A stretch of DNA of 64,000 nt from JADJLQ01 sp044227925. Lineage in GTDB: Bacteria > Bacteroidota > Bacteroidia > Chitinophagales > Saprospiraceae. Below the pieces are notes generated by a model. That model searched no databases. It was not told where the DNA came from and worked only from the letters and a program-made list of their open reading frames with translations. Made by a program: the position numbers and the translations under genes. Positions within the stretch are counted from its first letter, which is position 1. Each line of letters begins with the position of its first letter. The DNA is taken from the NCBI GenBank assembly GCA_044227925.1, contig JBGAVW010000018.1:15271-79270 (forward strand), given 5' to 3'. This document shows positions 44,108 through 53,467 of the stretch, in pieces.

Positions 44108-44611
44108 ATGAGACATGGAAATAAAGTAAATCATTTGGGTCGTAAAACCGGCCATCGTGATGCAATGCTAAAAAACATTGCTTCCTCATTAATACAACAC
44201 AAAAGGATAAACACCACGCTTGCAAAAGCTCGTGTGCTAAGATCATTCCTTGAACCATTAATTACTAAAGCCAAAGATAATACCACACATTCCAGAAGGG
44301 TGGTTTTCAGCTATTTACAGAATAAAGAGGCCATAAAAGAATTGTTTGCTACCATAGCTCCAAAAATTTTGAATCGCCCCGGTGGATATCTTCGTGTAAT
44401 TAAAACCGGCTGGAGATCTGGTGATGCCGCCGAAATGGCCCTTATAGAATTTGTAGATTTTAATGAGGTTTATGTATCTGGCACGAAACCGGAAGCTGCT
44501 AAATCAACTGAAAAGAAAAAGAAAACAAGAAGAAGCAGCAAGAAAACCAAATCAGAGGGTAACCCCGAAGATTCGGCAGCAACAGAATCTGCAGCGGAAT
44601 CTCAATCTTAA
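44108..44611 (+). CDS. rplQ: 50S ribosomal protein L17 with charged C-terminal tail
   Basis: The 167 residues contain the L17 domain (about 1-120; MRHGNKVNHLGRKTGHRDAM, SLIQHKRINTTLAKARVLRS) and an added tail of about 43 residues. The tail is first Lys/Arg-rich (KSTEKKKKTRRSSKKTKSEG) and then Ser/Glu/Ala-rich. E. coli L17 ends at 127. It closes the ribosomal cluster and is followed by a strong terminator. Confidence 0.98.
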   Translation: MRHGNKVNHLGRKTGHRDAMLKNIASSLIQHKRINTTLAKARVLRSFLEPLITKAKDNTTHSRRVVFSYLQNKEAIKELFATIAPKILNRPGGYLRVIKTGWRSGDAAEMALIEFVDFNEVYVSGTKPEAAKSTEKKKKTRRSSKKTKSEGNPEDSAATESAAESQS

Positions 44612-44633
44612 TAAAATAGTAGATCCTACATAC

Positions 44634-44662
44634 AAAAGGGAAGTCCGGAAGACTTCCCTTTT
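44634..44662 (+). terminator. Terminator of the ribosomal cluster
   Basis: AAAAGGGAAGTC (44634-44645) and GACTTCCCTTTT (44651-44662) form a perfect 12-bp stem with loop CGGAA, followed by T, AG and another T run. It lies 22 nt past the rplQ stop. Confidence 0.9.
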
Positions 44663-44750
44663 TAGTTTTTTAACCTGCATTTTGTTAGACTTTCATGACT
44701 GGAACAAGAAATCACTTTTTTTATAGCTAATTTATTGGCCATTACAATAA

Positions 44751-44800
44751 TAGACCTTTACAAAATTCTATATTTGTATACTTTTTTACATAAAGGTCTA
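44751..44800. promoter_or_regulatory. 10-bp inverted repeat bracketing the carA -7 element
   Basis: TAGACCTTTA (44751-44760) and TAAAGGTCTA (44791-44800) are perfect 10-bp inverted copies 30 bp apart. Between them lies TATATTTG (44769-44776), an exact -7 match, and the right arm ends 7 bp before the carA ATG at 44808. This looks like a two-site operator around the promoter; an RNA hairpin would need a transcript starting further upstream. No -33 box is evident. Confidence 0.5.
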
Positions 44801-44807
44801 AAATATA

Positions 44808-45932
44808 ATGTCTGAATCCGCGATTAAAGTGTCTCCTGCAATTTTACTTCTGCAAGATGGAATGATTTTTCAAGGTGAAGCCATCGGCCATAAAGGTACA
44901 ACCACTGGAGAACTTTGTTTTAATACTGGAATGACTGGTTATCAGGAGGTATTTACAGATCCATCCTATTATGGTCAATTACTGATTGCTACAAATGTGC
45001 ATATTGGGAATTATGGAACAAAAATTTCAGAGACAGAATCAGGGTCAGTAAAAATTTCCGGCTTGATAATAAAAAACCTAACCAATGAATATTCAAGAAG
45101 CAAGGCTGACATGAATATTCAGGATTATTTGGTAAAAGAAAAATTAGTAGGTATACATAAAATTGATACCCGTGCACTGGTAAGACATATCCGGAACAAA
45201 GGGGCCATGAACGGCATCATTTCATCAGAGATCTTTGATATTCAAAAATTAAAGGAAAGATTGGATTTAGCACCGGATATGAATGGACTTGAATTAGCAT
45301 CAAAAGTAAGCACTGCTGAAGAATATTTTTTGGGTGAACCTTCTGCAAGATATAAAGTGGCCGTGATGGATTTCGGGACTAAAAGAAATATTTTGAATCA
45401 CCTTGTAGCCCGCGATTGTTATCTTCATATCTTTCCTGCGAAGACTCCGGCAGAAAAGGTGATGGCTTGGAATGCTGACGGTTATTTTCTTTCAAATGGT
45501 CCGGGTGATCCGGCGGCAATGCCTTATGCCATTAATACGACAAAAGAAATATTAAAGGCCAATATGCCGGTATTTGGAATTTGCCTCGGCCATCAAATAT
45601 TATCACTGGCGGTAGATATACCTACTTATAAAATGCACCATGGCCATCGGGGTATAAATCATCCGGTAAAAAACTTGCGAACTGGCAAATGTGAAATTAC
45701 CTCACAAAATCATGGTTTTTGTGTAGATCCTGAGATTTTGAAAGCAAGAAAAGATATAATTGATATCACCCATATCAATCTTAATGACGAAACTATTGAG
45801 GGGATACGTTTAAAACAACAGCCAGCATTTTCGGTGCAATATCATCCTGAAGCTTCCCCAGGCCCGCACGACGCACATTATCTTTTTGACGAATTTATAC
45901 AAGACATTAAAAACAATAAAAAGCTTAATTAA
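44808..45932 (+). CDS. carA: Carbamoyl-phosphate synthase small subunit
   Basis: CarA is the glutaminase subunit that passes ammonia to CarB for carbamoyl phosphate, used in pyrimidine and arginine synthesis. The 374 residues have the N-terminal CPSase domain (FNTGMTGYQEVFTDPSYYGQ) and a class I glutamine amidotransferase domain with Cys259 in FGICLGHQIL and the His-Glu pair in YHPEASPGPHD. carB is not in the window. It lies 5 nt before eno, and the promoter region carries an inverted repeat. Confidence 0.97.
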   Translation: MSESAIKVSPAILLLQDGMIFQGEAIGHKGTTTGELCFNTGMTGYQEVFTDPSYYGQLLIATNVHIGNYGTKISETESGSVKISGLIIKNLTNEYSRSKADMNIQDYLVKEKLVGIHKIDTRALVRHIRNKGAMNGIISSEIFDIQKLKERLDLAPDMNGLELASKVSTAEEYFLGEPSARYKVAVMDFGTKRNILNHLVARDCYLHIFPAKTPAEKVMAWNADGYFLSNGPGDPAAMPYAINTTKEILKANMPVFGICLGHQILSLAVDIPTYKMHHGHRGINHPVKNLRTGKCEITSQNHGFCVDPEILKARKDIIDITHINLNDETIEGIRLKQQPAFSVQYHPEASPGPHDAHYLFDEFIQDIKNNKKLN

Positions 45933-45937
45933 AATAT

Positions 45938-47224
45938 ATGAGTGTAATAGTTGATATCCGATCAAGAGAAATTCTTGATTCCCGGGGAAACCCCACAGTA
46001 GAAGTAGAATTAGAAACTGAATCCGGTACAGTCGGAAGAGCAGCCGTACCATCAGGAGCATCTACAGGGAAACACGAAGCCGTAGAATTGCGTGATGGTA
46101 ATAAGGATAGATACATGGGCAAAGGTGTATTGAAAGCATGTCAGAATGTTGAAGACCTGATTCGCGAAGAATTAATTGGTGTTGATGTCACAGACCAAAA
46201 ATATATAGATCAATTATTGATTGAACTTGATGGTACTTTTAATAAGGGTAAGCTTGGTGCAAATGCCACACTGGGTGTTTCACTCGCAGCTGCAAAGGCG
46301 GCATCGCTTGAAACTAAACAATCTTTATACCGATATCTTGGAGGGGTAAATGCACATGTAATGCCAGTACCACTTATGAATATACTCAATGGGGGGGCAC
46401 ATGCAGATAATAAAATTGACTTCCAGGAGTTTATGATCATTCCCATTGGAGCGGATTTTTTCTCGGAGGCACTCAGGATGGGAGTGGAGATATTTCATAA
46501 TCTCAAAACCGTATTAAAAGCTAAAGGATATAGCACCAATGTTGGAGATGAAGGAGGATTTGCTCCAAATCTTCAATCTAATGAAGAAGCAATTGAAACA
46601 GTATTGGAAGCAATTTCTAAAGCCGGTTATAAACCCGGTGTAGACATCGCCATTGCCATGGATGCTGCTACTTCTGAACTTTGGAATGAAGAAAAACAAC
46701 GATATGTGTTTAAGAAATCGGATAAGCGAGAGTTGGATACCGATGGCATGATCCATTTTTGGAAAGATTGGTGTAATAAATATCCGATCTTATCCATCGA
46801 GGATGGACTCCATGAAGACGATTGGGCAGGATGGACCAAAATGACGAAAGAGCTGGGCCAAAAGATCCAAATTGTCGGAGATGACTTTTTTGTAACCAAT
46901 ACGGACAGATTACAAAAGGGCATCGACTCTGATGCTGCAAATTCAATCTTAATTAAGGTCAATCAGATTGGTACCTTGTCAGAGACTATAGATGCCGTTC
47001 AATTGGCCAACCGAAATGCATACACTTCCATCATCAGTCATCGATCTGGAGAGACTGAAGATACTTTTATAGCCGACCTGGCGGTAGCATTGAATACGGG
47101 CCAGATTAAAACCGGCTCAGGTTCCAGATCCGATAGGGTAGCTAAGTATAATCAACTGCTCCGAATCGAAGAAGAATTGGGCGAGTCTGCGGTATACCCG
47201 GGTAAAGCTTTTATGATTATATAA
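45938..47224 (+). CDS. eno: Enolase
   Basis: Enolase interconverts 2-phosphoglycerate and phosphoenolpyruvate. The 428 residues contain SREILDSRGNPTVEVELETE, the catalytic loop VPSGASTGKHEAVELRDG, the Mg-binding Asp/Glu positions (IAMDAATSELW, LSIEDGLHEDDW, QIVGDDFFVTN) and the C-terminal ISHRSGETEDTFIADLAVAL. It lies 5 nt after carA and should be translated from the same mRNA, so a glycolytic enzyme would share the carA operator. Confidence 0.99.
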   Translation: MSVIVDIRSREILDSRGNPTVEVELETESGTVGRAAVPSGASTGKHEAVELRDGNKDRYMGKGVLKACQNVEDLIREELIGVDVTDQKYIDQLLIELDGTFNKGKLGANATLGVSLAAAKAASLETKQSLYRYLGGVNAHVMPVPLMNILNGGAHADNKIDFQEFMIIPIGADFFSEALRMGVEIFHNLKTVLKAKGYSTNVGDEGGFAPNLQSNEEAIETVLEAISKAGYKPGVDIAIAMDAATSELWNEEKQRYVFKKSDKRELDTDGMIHFWKDWCNKYPILSIEDGLHEDDWAGWTKMTKELGQKIQIVGDDFFVTNTDRLQKGIDSDAANSILIKVNQIGTLSETIDAVQLANRNAYTSIISHRSGETEDTFIADLAVALNTGQIKTGSGSRSDRVAKYNQLLRIEEELGESAVYPGKAFMII

Positions 47225-47276
47225 CGATTTTTTTTAATATATTTAAGGCTCCGAATCAAAAATATAGTTTTACAAT

Positions 47277-47591
47277 ATGGAGAATATTAAAGAACAAATT
47301 GCCAATATAATACCTGAAAAAATGATCAATAAATATACGGTCACAGGCATGATATTCTTCATTTGGATGTTTTTTTTCGATAAAAATAAATGGTTGAATC
47401 AATGGCAACTTTCACAATCAATCTTTAGGCTGGAAAGGGAAAAGGATAATCTGAAGGAGCTGATAGTACAGGCAAAAAAAGACAAACAAGATCTCGATCA
47501 GAATAAAGAAAAATATGCTCGGGAAAAATATTTTATGCACAAATCAAATGAAGATGTATTCATCTTTGAAGAATCAATTAATCAAAAATAA
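47277..47591 (+). CDS. Septum formation initiator, DivIC/FtsB-like
   Basis: The 104-residue protein has a short cytoplasmic N-terminus, one membrane helix (about 22-38; YTVTGMIFFIWMFFFDKNKW) and a coiled coil (about 48-90; RLEREKDNLKELIVQAKKDK) ending in EKYAREKYFMHKSNEDVFIF. The AREKYxM/LxxxxE/DV pattern after the coil is typical of FtsB/DivIC proteins, which join FtsL and FtsQ at the division site. Its stop overlaps the sucD start by one base (TAATG). Confidence 0.88.
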   Translation: MENIKEQIANIIPEKMINKYTVTGMIFFIWMFFFDKNKWLNQWQLSQSIFRLEREKDNLKELIVQAKKDKQDLDQNKEKYAREKYFMHKSNEDVFIFEESINQK

Positions 47592-48463
47592 TGAGCGTTT
47601 TAGTAAATAAAGACAGCAGGGTAGTAGTACAGGGATTTACAGGTAAAGAAGGTACTTTCCATGCAACCCAAATGATAGAATATGGCACCAATGTGGTAGG
47701 CGGGGTCACTCCGGGTAAAGGAGGACAGACTCACCTTGACAGGCCTGTATTCAATAATGTAAAAGAATCGGTAGAAAAAGAGCATGCAAATGTTTCTATC
47801 ATCTTTGTACCTCCAGCTTTCGCGGCCGATGCAATCATGGAAAGTGCCGAAGCTGGTATAAAAGTCATAGTTTGCATTACTGAGGGTATACCGGTCCAGG
47901 ATATGATTAAAGTCAAAGAATATATCAAGGATTTTGACTGCAGACTGATAGGGCCAAATTGTCCTGGAATTATCACTCCTGATGAAGCTAAAATTGGCAT
48001 CATGCCAGGATTTATTCATAGAAAAGGAAATATTGGCATTGTATCAAGATCGGGTACATTGACTTATGAGGCTGTAGATCAGGTGACCAAAGCTGGAATG
48101 GGTCAATCTACTTGTATTGGAATAGGAGGAGATCCTATTGTTGGTACTACGACTAAGGATGCTGTTCAATTATTGATGAATGACCCCGAAACCCATGGCA
48201 TCATAATGATTGGTGAAATAGGTGGAGGAATGGAGGCAGACGCCGCTTATTGGATCAAGAAACATGGCACCAAGCCAGTAGTTGGATTTATCGCTGGCCA
48301 AACTGCTCCAAAAGGCCGTAAAATGGGTCACGCTGGAGCTATCATTGGAGGAGCTAACGATACAGCAGAGGCTAAAATGAAGATCATGGAAGATTGCGGA
48401 ATAACTGTAGTGAAATCCCCGGCAGAAATTGGAGAAACTATGGCAAGGCTAATGGGAAAGTAG
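47591..48463 (+). CDS. sucD: Succinate-CoA ligase, alpha subunit
   Basis: SucD carries the active-site phosphohistidine of the TCA-cycle enzyme that converts succinyl-CoA to succinate. The 290 residues have the CoA-binding Rossmann domain (VVVQGFTGKEGTFHATQMIE), the CoA ligase domain and His247 in GHAGAIIGGANDTAEAK. The beta-subunit gene sucC is not adjacent, unlike in many proteobacteria. It overlaps the DivIC-like gene by one base. Confidence 0.97.
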   Translation: MSVLVNKDSRVVVQGFTGKEGTFHATQMIEYGTNVVGGVTPGKGGQTHLDRPVFNNVKESVEKEHANVSIIFVPPAFAADAIMESAEAGIKVIVCITEGIPVQDMIKVKEYIKDFDCRLIGPNCPGIITPDEAKIGIMPGFIHRKGNIGIVSRSGTLTYEAVDQVTKAGMGQSTCIGIGGDPIVGTTTKDAVQLLMNDPETHGIIMIGEIGGGMEADAAYWIKKHGTKPVVGFIAGQTAPKGRKMGHAGAIIGGANDTAEAKMKIMEDCGITVVKSPAEIGETMARLMGK

Positions 48464-48509
48464 TCTCGTTATGCCAAAATGAAAAAAATGCCAGATTTGG
48501 AATCTCAAA

Positions 48510-48572
48510 CCCAATCTGCTATCTTAAAATCTTTGATAGTCTCTTGTGAAGCTTCATTTTCTTTTGATTGGG
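48510..48572 (+). other. Possible multi-stem RNA element between sucD and porV
   Basis: A closing helix CCCAATC (48510-48516) / GATTGGG (48566-48572) would enclose a hairpin CTATC (48519-48523) / GATAG (48535-48539) and the palindrome TGAAGCTTCA (48547-48556), giving a three-way-junction-like fold. No T-run follows, so it is not an ordinary terminator. The 229-bp gap around it holds no gene and no other convincing terminator. The strand is uncertain. Confidence 0.3.
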
Positions 48573-48692
48573 CATACCTGAACTTATAGGAACAAAGGGA
48601 TAGTTAGAAAAACAAAATTGATTTTTTAATTGATCCCATATTTAGAACTATATTATATACACGAACACTAATTCCTGTTTCAGGATTCAATA

Positions 48693-49916
48693 TTATTCTT
48701 GTTCACCTCCATTAAAATCAAATATTAATGAAAATCGCACTGTATTGGCGAGTGGGTCCCTATTTACCAAAGATGCGGCTGTAGGTATAAGGTAGGACAT
48801 ATTCATACCAAAAACATTATATTTTACTCCAAGGCCCAATGTAAGATATTGGCGGTTGCCTTTATATGGATTTTCCCTAAAATAACCAGCCCGAATTGCA
48901 AATTGTTTATTATACCAATATTCAGTTCCTACCGAGAGCATTAATTCTTTTAATTCTGAATCCCCTTTTGGGGCATCACTGAATGATTTAATCCAGGATG
49001 AAACTACATTATATTGTTTATAATCCGGGATACCATCGCCTTTTCCATCAACCCCGTCAGTATCATAATTGGGAAAGGAAGGGGGGATAGGAGTAGGTAC
49101 GAGGAGTTTAGTGACATCACCTGTCAATGTGAGGCTGTTGTATTCATCAAAATTCCAGGTATAAGCAGCTCCAATGCCTATATTGGCTGGTATATATTCC
49201 TGATTTGCTTTTGTGTAGGATATCTTTGTCCCAAGATTTGTAAGTGCTAGACCAAAAGCCACTGTATTTTCTCCCACCGGTTTTCTATAGCTAAAGCTAA
49301 TATCGGTAGCTCCTGCAATACCGGGTCTGATATCATTACCTCCAACAAATTGGTCGGTGGCCAACGAAGAATAGATAAACTTAAGACTTACTGCAGCTGA
49401 GAAATAATCACTTAATTTACGAGAATAAGCACCTGTTAATTCCAATTCATTAGGTCTTCCTGTTCCAGCCGGTGTTCCATTTTCGTCAGTAAAATCAATA
49501 TTTCCAATAGAAAAGTATCGTAAACTGCCCCCAATGGCTTGTAGGTCACCGATTTTAGTATATCCGGCAATATAGGCCATGTAGACATCCGTCAGTCCTA
49601 AACTCCTTAGCCAAGGTGAGTAAGTGGTAGAAATAGAAGATTTATTCTGAGCAAAAGCAAGCATTGAAGCATTATTATACATTGAACCGGCACCACCTTC
49701 GACTGCTATACCGGCATCTCCCATACCACCCGGTCTTGAATCCGGTGTGATTCTCAAAAAGGGCACCGCGGTCACAATGGTATTAATACATTCATTTCCA
49801 GTACCCTGGTCTCTCATACATTTACAAGCAGGATCGTAAATACACTGAGCTTGGGCAACATGAAAACTTAAAATAAACAGTAAGGCCACTAAGGAACCTT
49901 GTAGAAACTTTCTCAT
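48693..49916 (-). CDS. porV: Type IX secretion outer-membrane protein PorV (LptO)
   Basis: PorV is a 14-strand FadL-like barrel that carries cargo from the SprA translocon to the PorU sortase. The 407 residues start with a signal peptide (MRKFLQGSLVALLFILSFHV). The family signature PFLRITPDSRPGGMGDAGIA (about 50-69) is clear, and YRKPVGENTVAFGLALTNLG is also typical. A short Cys-rich segment (CIYDPACKCMRDQGTGNEC) lies between the signal peptide and the signature and is unusual. It is downstream of porU with its own promoter. Confidence 0.93.
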   Translation of the reverse strand: MRKFLQGSLVALLFILSFHVAQAQCIYDPACKCMRDQGTGNECINTIVTAVPFLRITPDSRPGGMGDAGIAVEGGAGSMYNNASMLAFAQNKSSISTTYSPWLRSLGLTDVYMAYIAGYTKIGDLQAIGGSLRYFSIGNIDFTDENGTPAGTGRPNELELTGAYSRKLSDYFSAAVSLKFIYSSLATDQFVGGNDIRPGIAGATDISFSYRKPVGENTVAFGLALTNLGTKISYTKANQEYIPANIGIGAAYTWNFDEYNSLTLTGDVTKLLVPTPIPPSFPNYDTDGVDGKGDGIPDYKQYNVVSSWIKSFSDAPKGDSELKELMLSVGTEYWYNKQFAIRAGYFRENPYKGNRQYLTLGLGVKYNVFGMNMSYLIPTAASLVNRDPLANTVRFSLIFDFNGGEQE

Positions 49917-49953
49917 TTATTAGATTTTAGAATCTGGTTTTAAAAATCGAGTG

Positions 49954-49961
49954 CAAATATA
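49954..49961 (-). promoter_or_regulatory. porV promoter (-7 element)
   Basis: On the minus strand TATATTTG in the context TCGTATATTTGCA, 37 bases before the porV ATG. The -33 region is T-rich without a clean TTTG. The same extended -7 string occurs at rplY, and close versions occur at gldJ and tRNA-Gln. Confidence 0.55.
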
Positions 49962-50009
49962 CGAATACCTCTTTAATGCTTTAAAAACCAAAAAAGTATG
50001 TTATAGTTC

Positions 50010-53000
50010 TTAAGGTATTCTTAATAATTTTATACCCCGTGAGTCTATCTTACGGCCTGCATTTAGAATTTCAACGAGGATATAATATACGCCCGGAACT
50101 GCCTCCATTTCATTGAAATCAAGTGCCAGATTGACCACCGGGGCAGGACTTAAAATGGAAGATTTTTGCAAGATAGTTTGGCCTAAGCTATTACTTATAG
50201 AATACCTGATTTCACTGGATTGGCTGGTGGAAGCATTGTGAATCAGACTGATGTTTATTTGATTTGAGAACGGGTTTGGATAAGCGGAGAGTGAGAGGAT
50301 CTGCGCTTTGGACTTAGTATCTATGACAATAAAATCAATTTGATCTTCCGTCGAATTATTTGCAACATCCCATGCTTTTACTTTTATGGTATGACGACCC
50401 GGGCTCAATCCGGTCATGGGAAAATTAACTGTTCCTTTTTGATAATTACCTTTAGCCGCAGTATAAAAATTATTAAGAACAAATTGAGTTTTACCGTCGA
50501 GAGTGGCTATAAGATCGTGCCCTATACTGTTTCCGGTAGCATTAATGCCATTGTCGTCAAATAAATCAACTAATAAGATCGGATTGGCATGTGTAATGTC
50601 CCCATTTTTAAATTGATAGTGATTAATATATGATTTTATTAGGGGCGATTTATCATCAGAAATGGATGTGAGTGTGCCACCGATTATTAAATTATCATAA
50701 TATCCGGTGGCTTCAATTTTGGAAGGATTTGTAGTAAAATAGCTGAGTTTGCCAGGGCCGTATTTGTAATCTATATCTTTAGGCACCACAAATTCAATTT
50801 CAAAATCGCCATTTTTTACTTCTGCACTTCCCTTAAATAATACACTGTTTTGAATTTGAAATGGACTGGGAATACTGTTTACATTTTGTCCTAGCGTACG
50901 GAAAGTGGATTTTTTATCAAATAAGGTTATGGTTGCAGTGCCGTTGTAATTTTCAATTTTCTGACCATTATCATTTACTACCTCTGCATGAATTTTTAAT
51001 AATTGAAGTGATTGTACTGTATCTGGTCTATTCATTAAAACAGGTCTGGATAAAATCTTAGTCGTCTTTACCTGGTAACGGGGTATAGACAAGCGTTGGG
51101 CAGGATCACCGATCAGGACAAATTTTCTCGCATTGGTGCGATCAAATCCGGTAACTTTATTTTTTGCATTCTTCATAGTTTCTCCCAGAGTCAGAAGATT
51201 ACCGGCCCGGTCTCTATCAAATAAAGTGGTAAAAACAGCTTCAGTCAGTGCTTTATTTGAAGAGGAGTAAACATTTCTGGAAGTTGTAAGTAAGGCAATG
51301 GCCCCTCCATAAGGGCTCCTGAATAAAGCTTCACCCGCCGAGCCAATATTGGGATCGTCAAATGGACAAAATGCACAAGTTGCAGTAATGATAAGGGGTA
51401 ATTTATCCTTGTTGGACCAGGATTCTACATTTTCTAATCTGAGAAGGCCTTCCTGAGAAAGACCTTTATAACCACCATGTCCGAGATAATTAAATACCAA
51501 CATGCCTTGATACACATTATTAAAAAGGCTTTCCGTGCATCCGGGAATAATTTCACCGGCGGCGCCGGATTCTTGCTTGAAAGCATCGAGGTAGATTTTT
51601 TGGATATTAAAGGTTGGGTGTTTACTATTTACTTTACCAGAAATTTCTTCAGCCTGATCAAGGTGTATGTTTGAGTCTTCATCATCAGCCGCAAATGCAA
51701 TTCTCAATTTCCAATCATCTATTTTTGAATTTTGGTTGTCATAGCCGATGATTTTATTCACCAACAAATCGGCCTCTGAAGCAGATCTGGCCGGGATCCG
51801 ACCCACTGCAATGTCTACATCACCAATCAGCTCTGTTCCACCTTCGCCAATTTCCAACAAAGTATAAAAATCATCCGAAGGGAAAGCATACAGTGGAGAC
51901 AAAGACTCATCTGTTTCATATACCGGAATAAAATTTTCGTAATTAATATTTTCATCCAAATGAAGATAATCGAATGATCCATCTCCTAGCAAGGTGAGGT
52001 AATTAAAATCAGGATTATTTAAATACATTAGCCTGGTGAAATTGCGGATAGCGGTCGGATCCAATGTACCGGCACTGAATTCATTGTATACCTTGTCTAT
52101 AGGTATAGCAATCGACTTTATTTTAGAAAAATCGGTTCTATGCTGAGCTAATTTAATGGCTGCCTTTTCAAAACTGGTAGCTGGCTTATCCGGATCATTA
52201 TAATACAATATGATTGATTCTGCATCCGTTATCGCGGACAAGTTTTGATTGGATATTTTTTTGCCCTTTATTGGAAATGGAATTATACTGTTTTTATCAA
52301 ATGCAATAAATCTTTCATAATCAATTAAAGAGGGTCTTGAAAATTCGAGTGAGGAAGAGGAAACATTTGCACGCTGGATGGAAGGTGATAATTCATCCGT
52401 AATATTCCAGATCTCAATGGAGGAACTGGCTTGGGAAAGAACATAACTCGCGTTTTTATTAACCACGCCAGTGTTAAAAAAAATAAATTGTTTATCTGAC
52501 CATTTCAAAGGATGCACTGTATTGACTGTTATATAATTCAGCCAGCCCTCACTTGGAGAATTAATTGTCGGATATGAAATTGATAGGGTACTGGAAGTGG
52601 TAATTGGCAATTCAAATGATTGTTGAGTTTCTCTTGCTATGTCATCTTCCACATCGCTGGTATTGGTATTTCGTACATCTATTTTTTTCGATATTTTATC
52701 TACTTGCAGAAACAGTTCTGTCCATAGATCGGATCTTCCGGCAAAAGCAAGTTTTATTTTTGCATTTGTGTTAGGGATTACATCAGCGAAGTTAAAATAG
52801 GAAGTATATTCTTTTTTACGAGTGGTCTTAAAATAATCACCGTACCATTCTTTCCCTGACCCATACGTGACGGTGCGCCCATGCAATAGATTCACTTTTT
52901 GATCTTCAAGATGCTGAACTTTAATATAGCTATCGGTTTTTTCACTGTTGGTGAAAGATAGGTTTGGTAAGGTTTGAATGCGTTTACCCTGGGAAGTTCC

Positions 53001-53459
53001 AAATTTGATCAATAAACCGGTAACCCGGGTATAAATATTTTTTTTGACCAATACCATATTGTCGTTTTCCGAATAATATTGAATGTCGGGCCCTGCTGCG
53101 AAAAATAAAATATAGTCCTTAGTATCAAATCTCCCATCATTTTCACCATCTACAAAAATTGCATGCTCTTTTAACCCCTGATCATATGAATTGGTCACTG
53201 TTTCCGGTAGCATTCCGGCTCCAAAAGAAAATAATTGAATATTTCTTGGGTCTTTGCTATCAATATTTGCTACCCCAAGTTCGTTTTTAATAAAATTATA
53301 GTCCAGTTTAAATACGCCGGTTTGATCTACGGACAATTTATAGATATCACCTTCACTAAGCACTGAATTAAAAATCGGGGATAAAGGAAGGATATTTTTA
53401 AAGCTTAATGAGGATGCCGAAGAAATGAAGAATAAAGAAATATATATAAGTCTTAACAT
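50010..53459 (-). CDS. porU: Type IX secretion sortase PorU
   Basis: PorU is the cell-surface C25 (gingipain-like) peptidase that cleaves C-terminal signals from type IX cargo and attaches the cargo to A-LPS. The frame extends to 53507, but ATG 53459 (MLRLIYISLFFISSASS) gives a proper signal peptide and 1149 residues; ATG 53465 is also possible. In numbering from 53507 the catalytic pair is His677 (YLGHGGYKG) and Cys711 (ITATCAFCPFDDP). A C-terminal Ig-like/CTD region with LSAYPNPFSNQINISLI and GVYYILVE is retained, as in known PorU proteins. Confidence 0.93.
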   Translation of the reverse strand: MLRLIYISLFFISSASSLSFKNILPLSPIFNSVLSEGDIYKLSVDQTGVFKLDYNFIKNELGVANIDSKDPRNIQLFSFGAGMLPETVTNSYDQGLKEHAIFVDGENDGRFDTKDYILFFAAGPDIQYYSENDNMVLVKKNIYTRVTGLLIKFGTSQGKRIQTLPNLSFTNSEKTDSYIKVQHLEDQKVNLLHGRTVTYGSGKEWYGDYFKTTRKKEYTSYFNFADVIPNTNAKIKLAFAGRSDLWTELFLQVDKISKKIDVRNTNTSDVEDDIARETQQSFELPITTSSTLSISYPTINSPSEGWLNYITVNTVHPLKWSDKQFIFFNTGVVNKNASYVLSQASSSIEIWNITDELSPSIQRANVSSSSLEFSRPSLIDYERFIAFDKNSIIPFPIKGKKISNQNLSAITDAESIILYYNDPDKPATSFEKAAIKLAQHRTDFSKIKSIAIPIDKVYNEFSAGTLDPTAIRNFTRLMYLNNPDFNYLTLLGDGSFDYLHLDENINYENFIPVYETDESLSPLYAFPSDDFYTLLEIGEGGTELIGDVDIAVGRIPARSASEADLLVNKIIGYDNQNSKIDDWKLRIAFAADDEDSNIHLDQAEEISGKVNSKHPTFNIQKIYLDAFKQESGAAGEIIPGCTESLFNNVYQGMLVFNYLGHGGYKGLSQEGLLRLENVESWSNKDKLPLIITATCAFCPFDDPNIGSAGEALFRSPYGGAIALLTTSRNVYSSSNKALTEAVFTTLFDRDRAGNLLTLGETMKNAKNKVTGFDRTNARKFVLIGDPAQRLSIPRYQVKTTKILSRPVLMNRPDTVQSLQLLKIHAEVVNDNGQKIENYNGTATITLFDKKSTFRTLGQNVNSIPSPFQIQNSVLFKGSAEVKNGDFEIEFVVPKDIDYKYGPGKLSYFTTNPSKIEATGYYDNLIIGGTLTSISDDKSPLIKSYINHYQFKNGDITHANPILLVDLFDDNGINATGNSIGHDLIATLDGKTQFVLNNFYTAAKGNYQKGTVNFPMTGLSPGRHTIKVKAWDVANNSTEDQIDFIVIDTKSKAQILSLSAYPNPFSNQINISLIHNASTSQSSEIRYSISNSLGQTILQKSSILSPAPVVNLALDFNEMEAVPGVYYILVEILNAGRKIDSRGIKLLRIP

Positions 53460-53467
53460 AGACATTT

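Noticed and set aside
48669..48686. Small hairpin just past the porV stop as its terminator
   Set aside because: The stem is only about five pairs with a bulge and no T-run follows on the minus strand.
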